From Chloroflexota bacterium (GTDB lineage Bacteria > Chloroflexota > Anaerolineae > Anaerolineales > Villigracilaceae): 64,000 bases of DNA. The notes under the pieces are model-generated. The model made no database searches. It saw only the letters and a program-made list of their open reading frames with translations, and was not told where the DNA came from. Made by a program: the position numbers and the translations under genes. Every line of letters starts with the position of its first letter. Position 1 is the first letter of the stretch. The stretch is from positions 62,001-126,000 of the forward strand of contig JAIOOU010000017.1 in assembly GCA_021414245.1 (NCBI GenBank), in the 5' to 3' direction. This document shows positions 23,235 through 31,797 of the stretch, in pieces.

Positions 23235-23858
23235 ATGGATCAGGTGATCAATGCGGTTATTTTTGACTTCGGGAATGTTCTGGTTAAATGGGATGTTTAC
23301 GCCCTTTTTCGCCGCTTCTTCCCCACAGCCGATGCTGTCAGCTCTTTCCTGATGGAGATCGGCTTTGCAGAATGGAATGCATGCCTGGATGCAGGCAGAC
23401 CGTTTCAAGAGGGCGTACGGGAGTTAACCGCAAAATTTCCGCAATATACAGAACCAATCAGGGCATATGACACCTTCTGGGAGGAGAGCATCACCGACGT
23501 ATCGGAGGAAACTCTCGAGATAGCAGTTGAATTGCAGAAAGCCGGATATGAACTATATTTGCTGAGTAATTTTTCGGCCGAAAAATTTCCGCTTATGAAA
23601 ACAAAATATCCCTTTCTGGGCAGGATATTTTCCGACCTGATCATTTCCGGTGAATACAACATGATCAAACCTGATCCGAATATCTATTTACTGACATTGA
23701 AAAGAATTAACCGAATCGCGGCAGAGTGCCTGTTCATCGACGACTCCTCCGCAAATATTGAAACTGCCCGAAAGCTGGGTTTTGCCACAATCTTATTCAA
23801 ATCTCCCGCACAACTAAGGGAAGAATTAAACACCATTTTATTTAAGACAGGAAAATAA
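23235..23858 (+). CDS. HAD-superfamily phosphatase (subfamily IA, YihX-like)
   Basis: About 207 residues. Motif I reads IFDFGNVL with nucleophile D11, motif II LLSNFS, the motif III lysine lies in MIKPDPNIY and motif IV is FIDDSSAN. The DxGN variant of motif I is that of YihX-like sugar-phosphate phosphatases. I chose ATG 23235; GTG 23229 is in frame but only two bases from the likely -10 TAAAAT (23221-23226). It is followed two bases later by the polyprenyl synthase gene, so the two are co-transcribed and it might act on a prenyl or sugar phosphate. Confidence 0.85.
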   Translation: MDQVINAVIFDFGNVLVKWDVYALFRRFFPTADAVSSFLMEIGFAEWNACLDAGRPFQEGVRELTAKFPQYTEPIRAYDTFWEESITDVSEETLEIAVELQKAGYELYLLSNFSAEKFPLMKTKYPFLGRIFSDLIISGEYNMIKPDPNIYLLTLKRINRIAAECLFIDDSSANIETARKLGFATILFKSPAQLREELNTILFKTGK

Positions 23859-23860
23859 TC

Positions 23861-24883
23861 ATGCCTATTCAACAAACCATGCTTGAAGTGATTGAAGATG
23901 AATTGAAACTCCAGATCGCGCGTCTGGATGATCCGAGGACCAATCAATTTCATGAAATGCTCACCTATCATATGGGGTGGACAGGCGCCGGTGCTGGTCC
24001 ACTTGCTACTGGAAAGCGGATACGGCCACTTCTTGTGTTATTGACTGTTGCTTCTATTAACAGTAAAAATAAAGATAATGCTAATTGGCTACGCGCAAAA
24101 CCCGCCGCCGCTGCAATCGAACTGGTGCATAATTTTTCGCTGGTCCATGATGATATCCAGGATAATTCTGATAAAAGACGCGGCCGTCCTACGGTATGGT
24201 CCTTATGGGGTGAACCCATGGCAATCAATGCAGGCGACGCTCTTTTTGTAATTGCAAATCAGGCCATCGTTGACCTGTCAAAAGAATATCCGGCCGATAT
24301 CGTAGTCAAAGCGGCAGGCATTCTTAACAACACCTGCCTGGATCTGACCCGCGGGCAATTTTTGGATATGTCTTATGAAGAGCGAACCGATCTCCAGCTC
24401 GAAGATTACTGGCCCATGATCGGCGGCAAGACTTCCGCCCTGCTTTCCGCCTGCACACAGATTGGAGCATTGTTGGGTGGCGCAGAGAAAGCTCAACAGG
24501 ATACTTTCAAATCATTTGGCTTCCACCTGGGACAGGCATTTCAAGTTCAGGACGATGTCCTTGGCATCTGGGGAGACGAAGCCCTGACCGGCAAGTCCGC
24601 CGCGAGCGATCTTGTCGAAGGAAAAAATTCCCTCCCGGTGCTGTTCGCCCTGGGCAAAAAAGGCAAATTTGCCGAGAGATGGAATTCGGGTCCGATCACC
24701 GCCAAGGACGTAGTTGAAACTGCAGCACAACTCGAATCTGAAGGCGCGAGGAAATTTGCCGAGGAAATGTCGGAAAAGGAGACTCAAAAGGCATTGATGT
24801 ACCTCAAGGAGGCAAAACCCGAGGGCGAAGCCGGGGCGGCAATTCTCGAACTGACAAATCAACTCCTTAAAAGGAGGCAGTGA
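23861..24883 (+). CDS. Polyprenyl diphosphate synthase
   Basis: This 340-residue trans-prenyltransferase has the first aspartate-rich motif DDIQD (97-101), the second DDVLGIWGD (231-239), GKRIRP (51-56) and GGKTSALL (188-195). It condenses isopentenyl diphosphate with allylic diphosphates; two residues upstream of the first motif (HDDIQD context, LVHD) do not fix the chain length, so FPP, GGPP or longer products are possible. In Chloroflexota these supply carotenoid, quinone and glycan carrier lipids. It is coupled to the upstream HAD phosphatase gene. Confidence 0.9.
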   Translation: MPIQQTMLEVIEDELKLQIARLDDPRTNQFHEMLTYHMGWTGAGAGPLATGKRIRPLLVLLTVASINSKNKDNANWLRAKPAAAAIELVHNFSLVHDDIQDNSDKRRGRPTVWSLWGEPMAINAGDALFVIANQAIVDLSKEYPADIVVKAAGILNNTCLDLTRGQFLDMSYEERTDLQLEDYWPMIGGKTSALLSACTQIGALLGGAEKAQQDTFKSFGFHLGQAFQVQDDVLGIWGDEALTGKSAASDLVEGKNSLPVLFALGKKGKFAERWNSGPITAKDVVETAAQLESEGARKFAEEMSEKETQKALMYLKEAKPEGEAGAAILELTNQLLKRRQ

Positions 24884-24917
24884 TCGGGTCAAGATTGATG
24901 CGTGATTCTCGTCAGAC

Positions 24918-24947
24918 TTGACATGCCTTTTCCACGTAGCTTATAAT
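24918..24947 (+). promoter_or_regulatory. Promoter of tRNA-Gly
   Basis: TTGACA (24918-24923), 18 bases, TATAAT (24942-24947), 16 bases before the mature tRNA 5' end. Confidence 0.75.
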
Positions 24948-24963
24948 GAAAAAGTTCACCCAA

Positions 24964-25038
24964 GCGGGTGTAGTTCAGTGGTAGAACGCATGCTTCCCAA
25001 GCATGATATCGTGGGTTCGAATCCCATCACCCGCTCCA
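24964..25038 (+). tRNA. tRNA-Gly (anticodon CCC)
   Basis: The acceptor stem GCGGGTG/CACCCGC pairs perfectly. The D-loop contains AGTTCAGTGGTAGAA, the anticodon loop TTCCCAA sits on a five-pair stem (CATGC/GCATG), the T-arm contains GTTCGAATC, and CCA is encoded at 25036-25038. It has its own promoter and terminator. Confidence 0.97.
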
Positions 25039-25041
25039 AGA

Positions 25042-25070
25042 AATCGAGGCGCGACTGGCCTCGATTATTT
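25042..25070 (+). terminator. Terminator of tRNA-Gly
   Basis: Stem AATCGAGGC/GCCTCGATT around a seven-base loop, followed by a T-rich stretch TATTTGTT. It separates the tRNA from the sensor operon. Confidence 0.7.
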
Positions 25071-25080
25071 GTTCATTGAT

Positions 25081-25108
25081 TTGTAAGGTTGCTGTTATGT
25101 CGATATTT
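25081..25108 (+). promoter_or_regulatory. Candidate promoter of the GAF-sensor operon
   Basis: TTGTAA (25081-25086), 16 bases, ATATTT (25103-25108). This is the best pair between the tRNA terminator and the first operon gene, but it is weak, and activation by a regulator would be needed if it is correct. Confidence 0.3.
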
Positions 25109-25145
25109 TGGGCTTAAGAGTAGAATTCAGTTCGGAGAAAGTCTT

Positions 25146-25547
25146 ATGATGCCAGAAACTGAAAAAGGGACAATTCTATACGTTGAAGACAATTCGGATA
25201 ATAGGTCCCTGATGCGCAGGGTCTTGGGAGCCGAAGGGTATTTGATGGTGGAAGCCACCAATGCCCATCAGGCGGTCGAAAAACTTGAGCTTGAAAACAG
25301 CAATATTGACCTGATCCTGATGGATATCAACATGCCCGACATGGACGGCTACACCCTAACGGCAAAGATCAAGTCAATTCAAAAATATGCGAAAATTCCA
25401 ATAATAGCGGTTACAGCCAATGTAATGCGCGGAGATCGCGAAAAGTCCCTGGAAGCAGGTTGTGATGGCTATATTCAAAAACCGATCGACATCGACACAC
25501 TTGGCCAGCAAATCGAGCGATTTATGACAAGGAGAAACAATGTCTGA
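25146..25547 (+). CDS. Stand-alone receiver-domain protein 1 (CheY-like)
   Basis: This 133-residue single receiver domain has an acidic pocket VEDN, phosphoacceptor D60 in LILMDINMPDMDGY, TAN for the conserved threonine, and lysine in QKPID. There is no output domain. I chose ATG 25146, with GGAG about eight bases upstream, over the in-frame 25089 start. It is the first gene of the ~36-kb sensor operon and overlaps the second receiver gene by eight bases. Likely it is a diffusible phosphorylation target or phosphate sink for the hybrid kinase at the far end of the operon (inference). Confidence 0.9.
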   Translation: MMPETEKGTILYVEDNSDNRSLMRRVLGAEGYLMVEATNAHQAVEKLELENSNIDLILMDINMPDMDGYTLTAKIKSIQKYAKIPIIAVTANVMRGDREKSLEAGCDGYIQKPIDIDTLGQQIERFMTRRNNV

Positions 25548-25992
25548 CCAAATTCCCGCCGTTTCGGACACCCAACCCATCAAGAAACCAAACATTCCCA
25601 AAGACGCCGCTGTTTTGGTGGTGGAAGATAATGTTTCAAACTTCGTATTGATCGCACGCATGCTCGGATATCTGGGCATCCATTGCGAATGGAAGACATC
25701 AGGATATGAAGTCGTTGAGTACGCGGACACACTTCCCAGACTTGATCTAATCCTTATGGACATCCGCCTGCCATACGAAGACGGCTATGGCGCCCTGAAA
25801 AAAATACGCGCATCGGAACGTTTCAAAACGGTACCGATTGTCGCAGTCACCGCTGAAGCAAGTGTCGAACAAATGAAAAAGGCCCAGGATTCAGGATTCG
25901 ATGGCTTTTTGGGCAAGCCCCTTGATCCTGACCGATTTCCGGACCAGATTCGCAGAATCTTAAATGGAGAACCCGTCTGGGAATTTAATTAG
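25540..25992 (+). CDS. Stand-alone receiver-domain protein 2
   Basis: The 150-residue protein has a ~22-residue polar N-terminal extension and a receiver domain: VEDN pocket, D74 in LILMDIRLPYEDGY, TAEA and the lysine in GKPLD. It carries no output domain. Its alpha4-beta5 face differs from that of receiver 1, so the two probably dock with different partners. It overlaps the first receiver gene by eight bases, which implies coupled and near-equal synthesis. Confidence 0.9.
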   Translation: MSDQIPAVSDTQPIKKPNIPKDAAVLVVEDNVSNFVLIARMLGYLGIHCEWKTSGYEVVEYADTLPRLDLILMDIRLPYEDGYGALKKIRASERFKTVPIVAVTAEASVEQMKKAQDSGFDGFLGKPLDPDRFPDQIRRILNGEPVWEFN

Positions 25993-26004
25993 TCTTCAAC
26001 GCCA

Positions 26005-26247
26005 ATGACAGCGACGCCCGCACTTGCTCGCACGCACAAAAAAAATAAGGGCAGTCTAACAGGTACACTTGTCAGCATGCTCTTATTTTTTATCCCTCTG
26101 GCCTCCATGGCAGGGGCGGCGTATATCCGCGCGCAATCACCGGCAAAAGAGCCTGCAATTACAGAGTCAAAAGACCTGCTCACCAAACAACTCAAAATCA
26201 TCAAGCATGAAATTGATGAGAAGGTAGGTCGCAATGGAACCAGCTGA
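26005..26247 (+). CDS. Small single-helix membrane protein
   Basis: An 80-residue frame with a basic N-terminus (RTHKKNKGS), one membrane helix (about 20-41, LVSMLLFFIPLASMAGAAYI) and a polar helical tail (KDLLTKQLKIIKHEIDEK) that could be a short coiled coil. It fills the space between receiver 2 and the first sensor and overlaps the sensor start by 14 bases, which supports a real gene, although no clear ribosome site precedes its ATG. The topology would place the tail outside the membrane if the basic end stays in. Function unknown; possibly an accessory subunit of the sensor array. Confidence 0.55.
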   Translation: MTATPALARTHKKNKGSLTGTLVSMLLFFIPLASMAGAAYIRAQSPAKEPAITESKDLLTKQLKIIKHEIDEKVGRNGTS

Positions 26248-28432
26248 ATCAGGTCAAATGGCTTTCAAGGAGCTTGAACGGCTATATCGGTCGAGCAGTT
26301 TGATTGCCAGTGCCAATAGCGAAGTCGAAGTCCTCAACTATATCGGACAAATCCTTAAAGAGGCCCCCCACCCCATCATTCTGTTCCGCCAGAATGAAAG
26401 CTATCTTACAGTCAGCCATTTCTCAAATTCGGTTGGGAACATTCCGGTATTCAGTGAGCTCCCGACCTCCCTTGAAATAAACCCCGATAACCTGAATGAT
26501 TTCCTTTTATCCGGCCCGGTCATTGTCCCTCCTTTAAAAGACAATTTTCCAAAAATCTTCGCGGAAATATCAAGCAAACTTGAGTTGAATAGCGCAGCTT
26601 TCCTGCCCGTGAAAAAACATGGCAATCTGGCTGCGGTTCTCATGGTCGGCGCGCAAAAACAGATTCTTTCAGAAACAACAATTCAAACCTACGTGGACTT
26701 TGCCAGCCTGGCCTCCATTGCCCTGGAAAAGGCAGATACAGCTTATCAAACCCAAAAACGCCTGCACGAAGTGGAAGCGCTTGCCAGCATCAACGAATTG
26801 ATCGCTTCAACATCCGATGTTCAGGCATTTTTCAAGTCACTGCTTGACAAAATACACCAGATCATCGGTAAATACAGCATGATCGTCGCCCTGTACGACG
26901 AGAAAAACAACACCATCAGCATTCCCTTCAGTTACGAGAATGAAACAATAAGCTCAATCGAATCGTTTCCGCTCGGGGAAGGGTTGACATCCATTCTGCT
27001 TCGAACCCACCAACCGTTAATGCTCGTCGAGGACACTGAACACAAAGCTGCGGCCCTTGGCGCCAAACTTTCTGGCAAACCGGCGCGTTCCTGGATGGGT
27101 GTGCCAATGATGATCCAGGACCAACCGATCGGCGCATTGATCATCCAGGATCTGGAAAAGGAACATGCATTCACCGAAAACGACCTTGGTCTCTTCACTT
27201 CAATCACCAATCAGGTTGCCGGTGTTCTGAATAATGTAAAGCTTTTGGATGAAAGTCAGCGACGGGCAGTTCAACTGGAAACGGCGGCGGAAATCGCCCG
27301 GGACATTAGCGGTTCGCTTAATCTGGATGAATTATTAATCAAAGCCGTTAATTTCATCCGTGAACGGTTTTCGTTTTATCATGCGTCGATATTCCTGCAT
27401 GATCTGCCGCGCGAATTCGCCGTGATCCGGGAGGCCACAGGCGAAGCCGGGGCACAGATGAAACGTGCAGGTTATAAAATCGGCGTTGGTTCAAAATCCA
27501 TCGTCGGGTTTGTAACCAGCAAGGGTGAAGCGCTTGTCGTAAATGACACCACAAAAGACGCCACCTACTACGCCAATCCCCTGCTACCTGACACCCGCTC
27601 CGAGGCTGCTATTCCATTAAAGCTTGGCGAGCGCATTCTTGGCGCGCTTGATGTGCAAAGCACAAGGCCTTATGGCTTCTCCGAAGATAATCTGCGAAGT
27701 TTGCAAATCCTTGCCGATCAACTTGCAGTTGCCGTGGTCAATACCGAACTTTTTGCAGAAACCCAGGAACATTTATCTCAGCACCGGCTGCTCCACCACA
27801 TTACGACGACCGCGTCTTCAGGCACAACTCTCGAAGAAGCGATGGAAATCGCCGTGAATGGTTTACAGGTCACTTTGGGGGGAGACCGCGTCACCATCCT
27901 TTTGGCAGATCGAGAGAAAAAGGTTCTCGACGTTAAAGCATCCACCGGATACGCCGAGGATATTACCACCCTGCAAATACCCATTGGAAGCGGAATTACC
28001 GGATGGTCAGCTAGCCATCTCCGGCCGTTACGCGTAAGAGATGTGACTGAAGATAGTAGATATATTCAGGTAAGTGCCAATACACGTTCTGAACTTGCAA
28101 TTCCCCTTATTTACCGTAACGAATTATTGGGCATATTAAATGTCGAAAGTGAACAAGTTGATGCCTATACGCAAAATGATGAGGAAATGCTTGGGACGCT
28201 TGGCGGGAGCCTGGCAGCCATCATTGCAAATGCACGCCTGTTGGAGCAAATTCGTGTCCAGGCGGAAAAAGAGCGTGTTATTTACGATGTGACCAGTAAG
28301 ATTCGCAGATCAACTGATATTCAATCCATTCTCATGACAGCCGCCAGCGAGATCACGAGGGTAACCGGGGCCCGATATGCCAATATTCGGGTCAATCCAA
28401 TCAAAGATTCGGATCAGGAAGTAAATGAATAA
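26234..28432 (+). CDS. GAF sensor 1: soluble four-GAF protein
   Basis: A 732-residue cytoplasmic protein with no membrane helix, the only soluble sensor of the set. Four GAF domains are seen at about 10-175, 190-340, 350-510 and 520-675. The third carries the cluster motif NPLLPDTRSEAAIPL and is closest to the GAF of the hybrid kinase. The protein ends in the common tail (about 680-725, EKERVIYDVTSKIRR then an ILMTAASEI helix and a beta-strand), which looks like the first half of a fifth GAF. No catalytic output domain is present. It overlaps its neighbours on both sides (14 bases, 1 base). Ligands unknown; GAF domains bind cyclic nucleotides, haem, bilins or small metabolites. Confidence 0.88.
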   Translation: MEPAESGQMAFKELERLYRSSSLIASANSEVEVLNYIGQILKEAPHPIILFRQNESYLTVSHFSNSVGNIPVFSELPTSLEINPDNLNDFLLSGPVIVPPLKDNFPKIFAEISSKLELNSAAFLPVKKHGNLAAVLMVGAQKQILSETTIQTYVDFASLASIALEKADTAYQTQKRLHEVEALASINELIASTSDVQAFFKSLLDKIHQIIGKYSMIVALYDEKNNTISIPFSYENETISSIESFPLGEGLTSILLRTHQPLMLVEDTEHKAAALGAKLSGKPARSWMGVPMMIQDQPIGALIIQDLEKEHAFTENDLGLFTSITNQVAGVLNNVKLLDESQRRAVQLETAAEIARDISGSLNLDELLIKAVNFIRERFSFYHASIFLHDLPREFAVIREATGEAGAQMKRAGYKIGVGSKSIVGFVTSKGEALVVNDTTKDATYYANPLLPDTRSEAAIPLKLGERILGALDVQSTRPYGFSEDNLRSLQILADQLAVAVVNTELFAETQEHLSQHRLLHHITTTASSGTTLEEAMEIAVNGLQVTLGGDRVTILLADREKKVLDVKASTGYAEDITTLQIPIGSGITGWSASHLRPLRVRDVTEDSRYIQVSANTRSELAIPLIYRNELLGILNVESEQVDAYTQNDEEMLGTLGGSLAAIIANARLLEQIRVQAEKERVIYDVTSKIRRSTDIQSILMTAASEITRVTGARYANIRVNPIKDSDQEVNE

Positions 28433-30021
28433 TGGATATTAATAATTCCACCGATCAATTGACAAGCCCTGAAAGAGCCACGCGCCTTCTATACAAGAAC
28501 TGGCGCGAAGGCTTCGCGCTTCCACTTCTTTTGGGTTTGCTTGTATTCGGCGGTGTTGCGCTCATTCCGGCGGTCAATAGTTCATACAGTCCTGTGATCA
28601 GCGGAGTATTCATTGCCACCTACCTGTTGACCGGCCTGGTGACAGTGGCCCGTTTTTCCTATTTGGTACGAATGCGGGTGGTGCTAGTCAATATCTTCGT
28701 GCTCGGTATAAGCGAACTACTGACACTGGGAATCCTCGGGGACGGCCTCTTTTTCTTTTTGGCTACCGTGGTCTTTGCAACCATATTGCTCTCGCCGCGT
28801 ACCGGAATTTTCGCCATCATCCTGAATATCGTGACATTCATCATTGCCGGCTGGCTCATGCTCAACGGGCTGATCAGCCCCATCAATCCCAACGCCGCCC
28901 CCTCGACCATTCTCGATTGGATCAGCGCAGGTGCAGTGATCATCATGTTTGGTTCAGTCATCGTTCTTGGCTTCCAACGTCTGGAGCGGGAGTTTCTTGA
29001 AGCTCAAAAACTCGTGGATGCGTCGATCAATACTTTGAGTGATGAACGAAAAAACCTTGAAAACAAGGTGTTTGAGCGCACCGTTCAACTTCGCAAGGTA
29101 AATGAGGTTGGGCGAACCATCAACGCGATCCTCGATCCCGGTGAATTATTGCCACGGGCAGCGCAATTAATTGAAAAGGATTTCGACTGCTACTACACCG
29201 CCTTCTTTCTCCTCGATGCATCCGGGCAATGGGCGGAACTCAGAGCCGCGACGGGCGAGGCCGGCCGCGTCTTGCATGAAAACAGGCACCATTTGGATGT
29301 GAATGGGAAAAGCACGGTGGCGGTTGCCTTACGAACCAAACAGGCACGAATCGTTCAGGAGGATCGCGGTGAACCGGTTCGTTTCGATAATCCCCTGCTG
29401 CCTTACACCCGCTCCCAGATCGTTTTACCGCTTGTGATTCGTGAGCGGGTCATTGGCGCACTGGAAATGCATTCCACCAGGGAAAACGCCTTCTCTGTTC
29501 AAGACATTGATGCTTTTCAAAACATGGCCAACGAAATAGCCATTTCTCTTGAAAATTCACGTTTATATGAAGAGGCGCAACAAAGCTTGACGGAAATGCG
29601 GGCCACGCAAAGACAATATCTGGAAAAAGCCTGGGGATCTTTAACTTCAGAAAAGGACCTGGAGTACACCCTGGGTGAGGCAGATTTTGAAAATGACAAG
29701 GAAATCTCAGTGCATCTGGCCTTACGAGACCAGATCATTGGAGAGATCCAACTGGCAGGCTCAACAGATTGGACAGCAGAGCAAAGAAACCTGGTAGAGG
29801 CGATTGCCGCACAAGCCACCCTTGCCCTGGAAAATGCACGCTTGGTTGAAGAGAGTCAATCGCTTGCCTCGCGCGAGAAACTTGCAAACGAAATCATTGC
29901 CAAGATCTGGGCATCCAAGAACATGGAAAGTATCCTTCAGACTACGGTTCGCGAGCTGGGCCGTACGCTGGAAGCAGCAGAAGTGGTGATCGAAGTTTCA
30001 ATGGATGATGAAAATGAATAG
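28432..30021 (+). CDS. GAF sensor 2: six-helix membrane sensor
   Basis: 529 residues. Six membrane helices lie at about 29-47, 55-75, 82-101, 106-120, 124-147 and 165-181, then a coiled coil (182-225), GAF-A (about 228-375, motif NPLLPYTRSQIVLPL), a tryptophan-containing linker, a GAF C-terminal half (about 425-476, DQIIGEIQLAGSTDW then LALENARLVEE), and the common truncated-GAF tail (477-529). No output domain is present. The pre-helix motif YKNWREGF is shared with sensor 3, so these two are recent paralogs. ATG overlaps the upstream stop by one base (TAATG). Confidence 0.87.
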   Translation: MDINNSTDQLTSPERATRLLYKNWREGFALPLLLGLLVFGGVALIPAVNSSYSPVISGVFIATYLLTGLVTVARFSYLVRMRVVLVNIFVLGISELLTLGILGDGLFFFLATVVFATILLSPRTGIFAIILNIVTFIIAGWLMLNGLISPINPNAAPSTILDWISAGAVIIMFGSVIVLGFQRLEREFLEAQKLVDASINTLSDERKNLENKVFERTVQLRKVNEVGRTINAILDPGELLPRAAQLIEKDFDCYYTAFFLLDASGQWAELRAATGEAGRVLHENRHHLDVNGKSTVAVALRTKQARIVQEDRGEPVRFDNPLLPYTRSQIVLPLVIRERVIGALEMHSTRENAFSVQDIDAFQNMANEIAISLENSRLYEEAQQSLTEMRATQRQYLEKAWGSLTSEKDLEYTLGEADFENDKEISVHLALRDQIIGEIQLAGSTDWTAEQRNLVEAIAAQATLALENARLVEESQSLASREKLANEIIAKIWASKNMESILQTTVRELGRTLEAAEVVIEVSMDDENE

Positions 30022-31699
30022 GCTTCCCTTCCTTCAATCCCCAGCCCCAAAGGCCTCGGGGTCAGATGTCTTTGACTATAAATCCTGGCGGGAAGGATTT
30101 CTACTAGTCACCCTGCGGATCGCCTGCGTGCTTGGTGTGGGTTTGATCACGATCTCATTCGGAACAGCCACGAATACTGACAAGATATTGTTTATCAGCC
30201 TGTATCTGCTGTTGCTCGCAGTGACGTTTCTGCCAATCACCTACAATATTCGGGCATTTGCTCTAACTTTAATGGTTTATGCCATTGGAATCAATTCAAT
30301 TCTGGCCTGGGGCCCCTGGCTGGACGGAAGCATCTTTTTCATCCTTTTTGTCACACTGACCGGCTTGCTTTTCGATGAGCGGGTGGATGTCTTTGCCCTG
30401 CTGATCAGTATCCTAGGGTTTGCCTTTATCGCGACATTACAGCAAGCCGGATCTTACCAATTCAAGGATCCAAATGTGCCTGCCACCAACCTGGTGGATT
30501 GGGTTGCATATGGGGTAGATTTTACCGTCGTGGCCGGAATAATCATTGTCGCGATCAACCTGTTTAAGCGGGAGTTTGCACACATACTCAGTCAGATGCA
30601 GCATAGTTTTGGCGCCCTAACAGCCGAACGGGCCCAACTCGAAGACAGGGTTCGTGAACGGACAGAGGAATTGGAAGCGCAAACCGCCCAGCTCAGGATT
30701 TCGACCATCGTGGCCAGAACAATAGCAGAGATACAGGATATTTCTGAATTGATGGAAACAGCCACCAGGCTCACTTCCGAGAAATTTGAATACTATCATG
30801 TTGGACTATATATTCTTGACGAACAAAAAAGAACCGCATTTCTGCAAGCGTCATCATCCCTGACCGGAAAGCAGCTCATCGGTCAAGGTTTTCGTATCGA
30901 AGCAGACAGAAGGAATATTTTCAATCAAGCCGTTGAACAAAATCGGGCGGTGATTACTTCCGACGCAGATATTTATGGCTTCATTCGGGACCCCAATTTT
31001 CCACTTACCCGCTCCAGAATGACCATGCCGCTCGCTGTCCGTGGAAGTGTCATCGGCCTGCTGGACATGCATTCTGATCAGCTTCTGGGATTCAACCAAC
31101 AGAACGCGGAGATATTGCAGACGTTGTCCGATCTAATCGCAATTTCCTTCGATAATGCCCGCCTGATCAATGAGACAAAAAACCTATTAAATCAACTTAA
31201 TCTCGGCACTTCATTTGAAACCCGCGAAACCTGGGCCAAATTAACAACCAGAAACAAACCAGCCTATCAGTATACGCCCGCTGGCGTTCGTCCCGTTTTT
31301 TCCGCCTTGCGGCAGGATTACAGTGACGGATTAAAGGTGCCTTTAATCCTGAACGGCCAGACCATAGGGGCAATCAAATTAAAAAGAAAAGGCGAGTTCA
31401 CCAACTGGTCAGACCGTGAACGGGGATTGGTCGAAAAAATAGCAGAACAAGTTTCACTGGCACTGGAAAACAGTCGCCTTGTGGATGAAGCACAAAAGAG
31501 CGCGCTGCGGGATCAGATGATCGCAAGTATCTCCACTCGTGTCCGGGAAACTCTGGATGTAGAGTCTGTTATTCGAACAGCAACAACAGAGCTGCGCAGG
31601 ATTTTCGACCTGAAAGAAGCGGAGATCAGTATTGGCTCACCGCAGGCCGACGCCACATCTGCCAGCAAACATACAGGGTCTCTCCGGCTTCGCGGGTAA
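30005..31699 (+). CDS. GAF sensor 3: six-helix membrane sensor
   Basis: 564 residues with the same layout as sensor 2: YKSWREGF, six membrane helices within about 28-190, coiled coil, GAF-A (about 235-385), linker, GAF C-half (LKVPLILNGQTIGAIKLK then a LALENSRLV helix) and the common tail. In GAF-A the usual NPDLPETRSE loop has become DPNFPLTRSRMTMPL, losing the glutamate, so its ligand or partner may differ. It overlaps sensor 2 by 17 bases. A 98-base gap, the largest inside the operon, follows and could hold an internal promoter. Confidence 0.86.
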   Translation: MMKMNRLPFLQSPAPKASGSDVFDYKSWREGFLLVTLRIACVLGVGLITISFGTATNTDKILFISLYLLLLAVTFLPITYNIRAFALTLMVYAIGINSILAWGPWLDGSIFFILFVTLTGLLFDERVDVFALLISILGFAFIATLQQAGSYQFKDPNVPATNLVDWVAYGVDFTVVAGIIIVAINLFKREFAHILSQMQHSFGALTAERAQLEDRVRERTEELEAQTAQLRISTIVARTIAEIQDISELMETATRLTSEKFEYYHVGLYILDEQKRTAFLQASSSLTGKQLIGQGFRIEADRRNIFNQAVEQNRAVITSDADIYGFIRDPNFPLTRSRMTMPLAVRGSVIGLLDMHSDQLLGFNQQNAEILQTLSDLIAISFDNARLINETKNLLNQLNLGTSFETRETWAKLTTRNKPAYQYTPAGVRPVFSALRQDYSDGLKVPLILNGQTIGAIKLKRKGEFTNWSDRERGLVEKIAEQVSLALENSRLVDEAQKSALRDQMIASISTRVRETLDVESVIRTATTELRRIFDLKEAEISIGSPQADATSASKHTGSLRLRG

Positions 31700-31797
31700 T
31701 CACGAACCGTGGGCTCCATAATACTTACGATGCAGGATTAAGAGGTTTATTTTCGACATGGTCATTGCCATTATCAGGTTAGCGAGAGGAATTTGAA

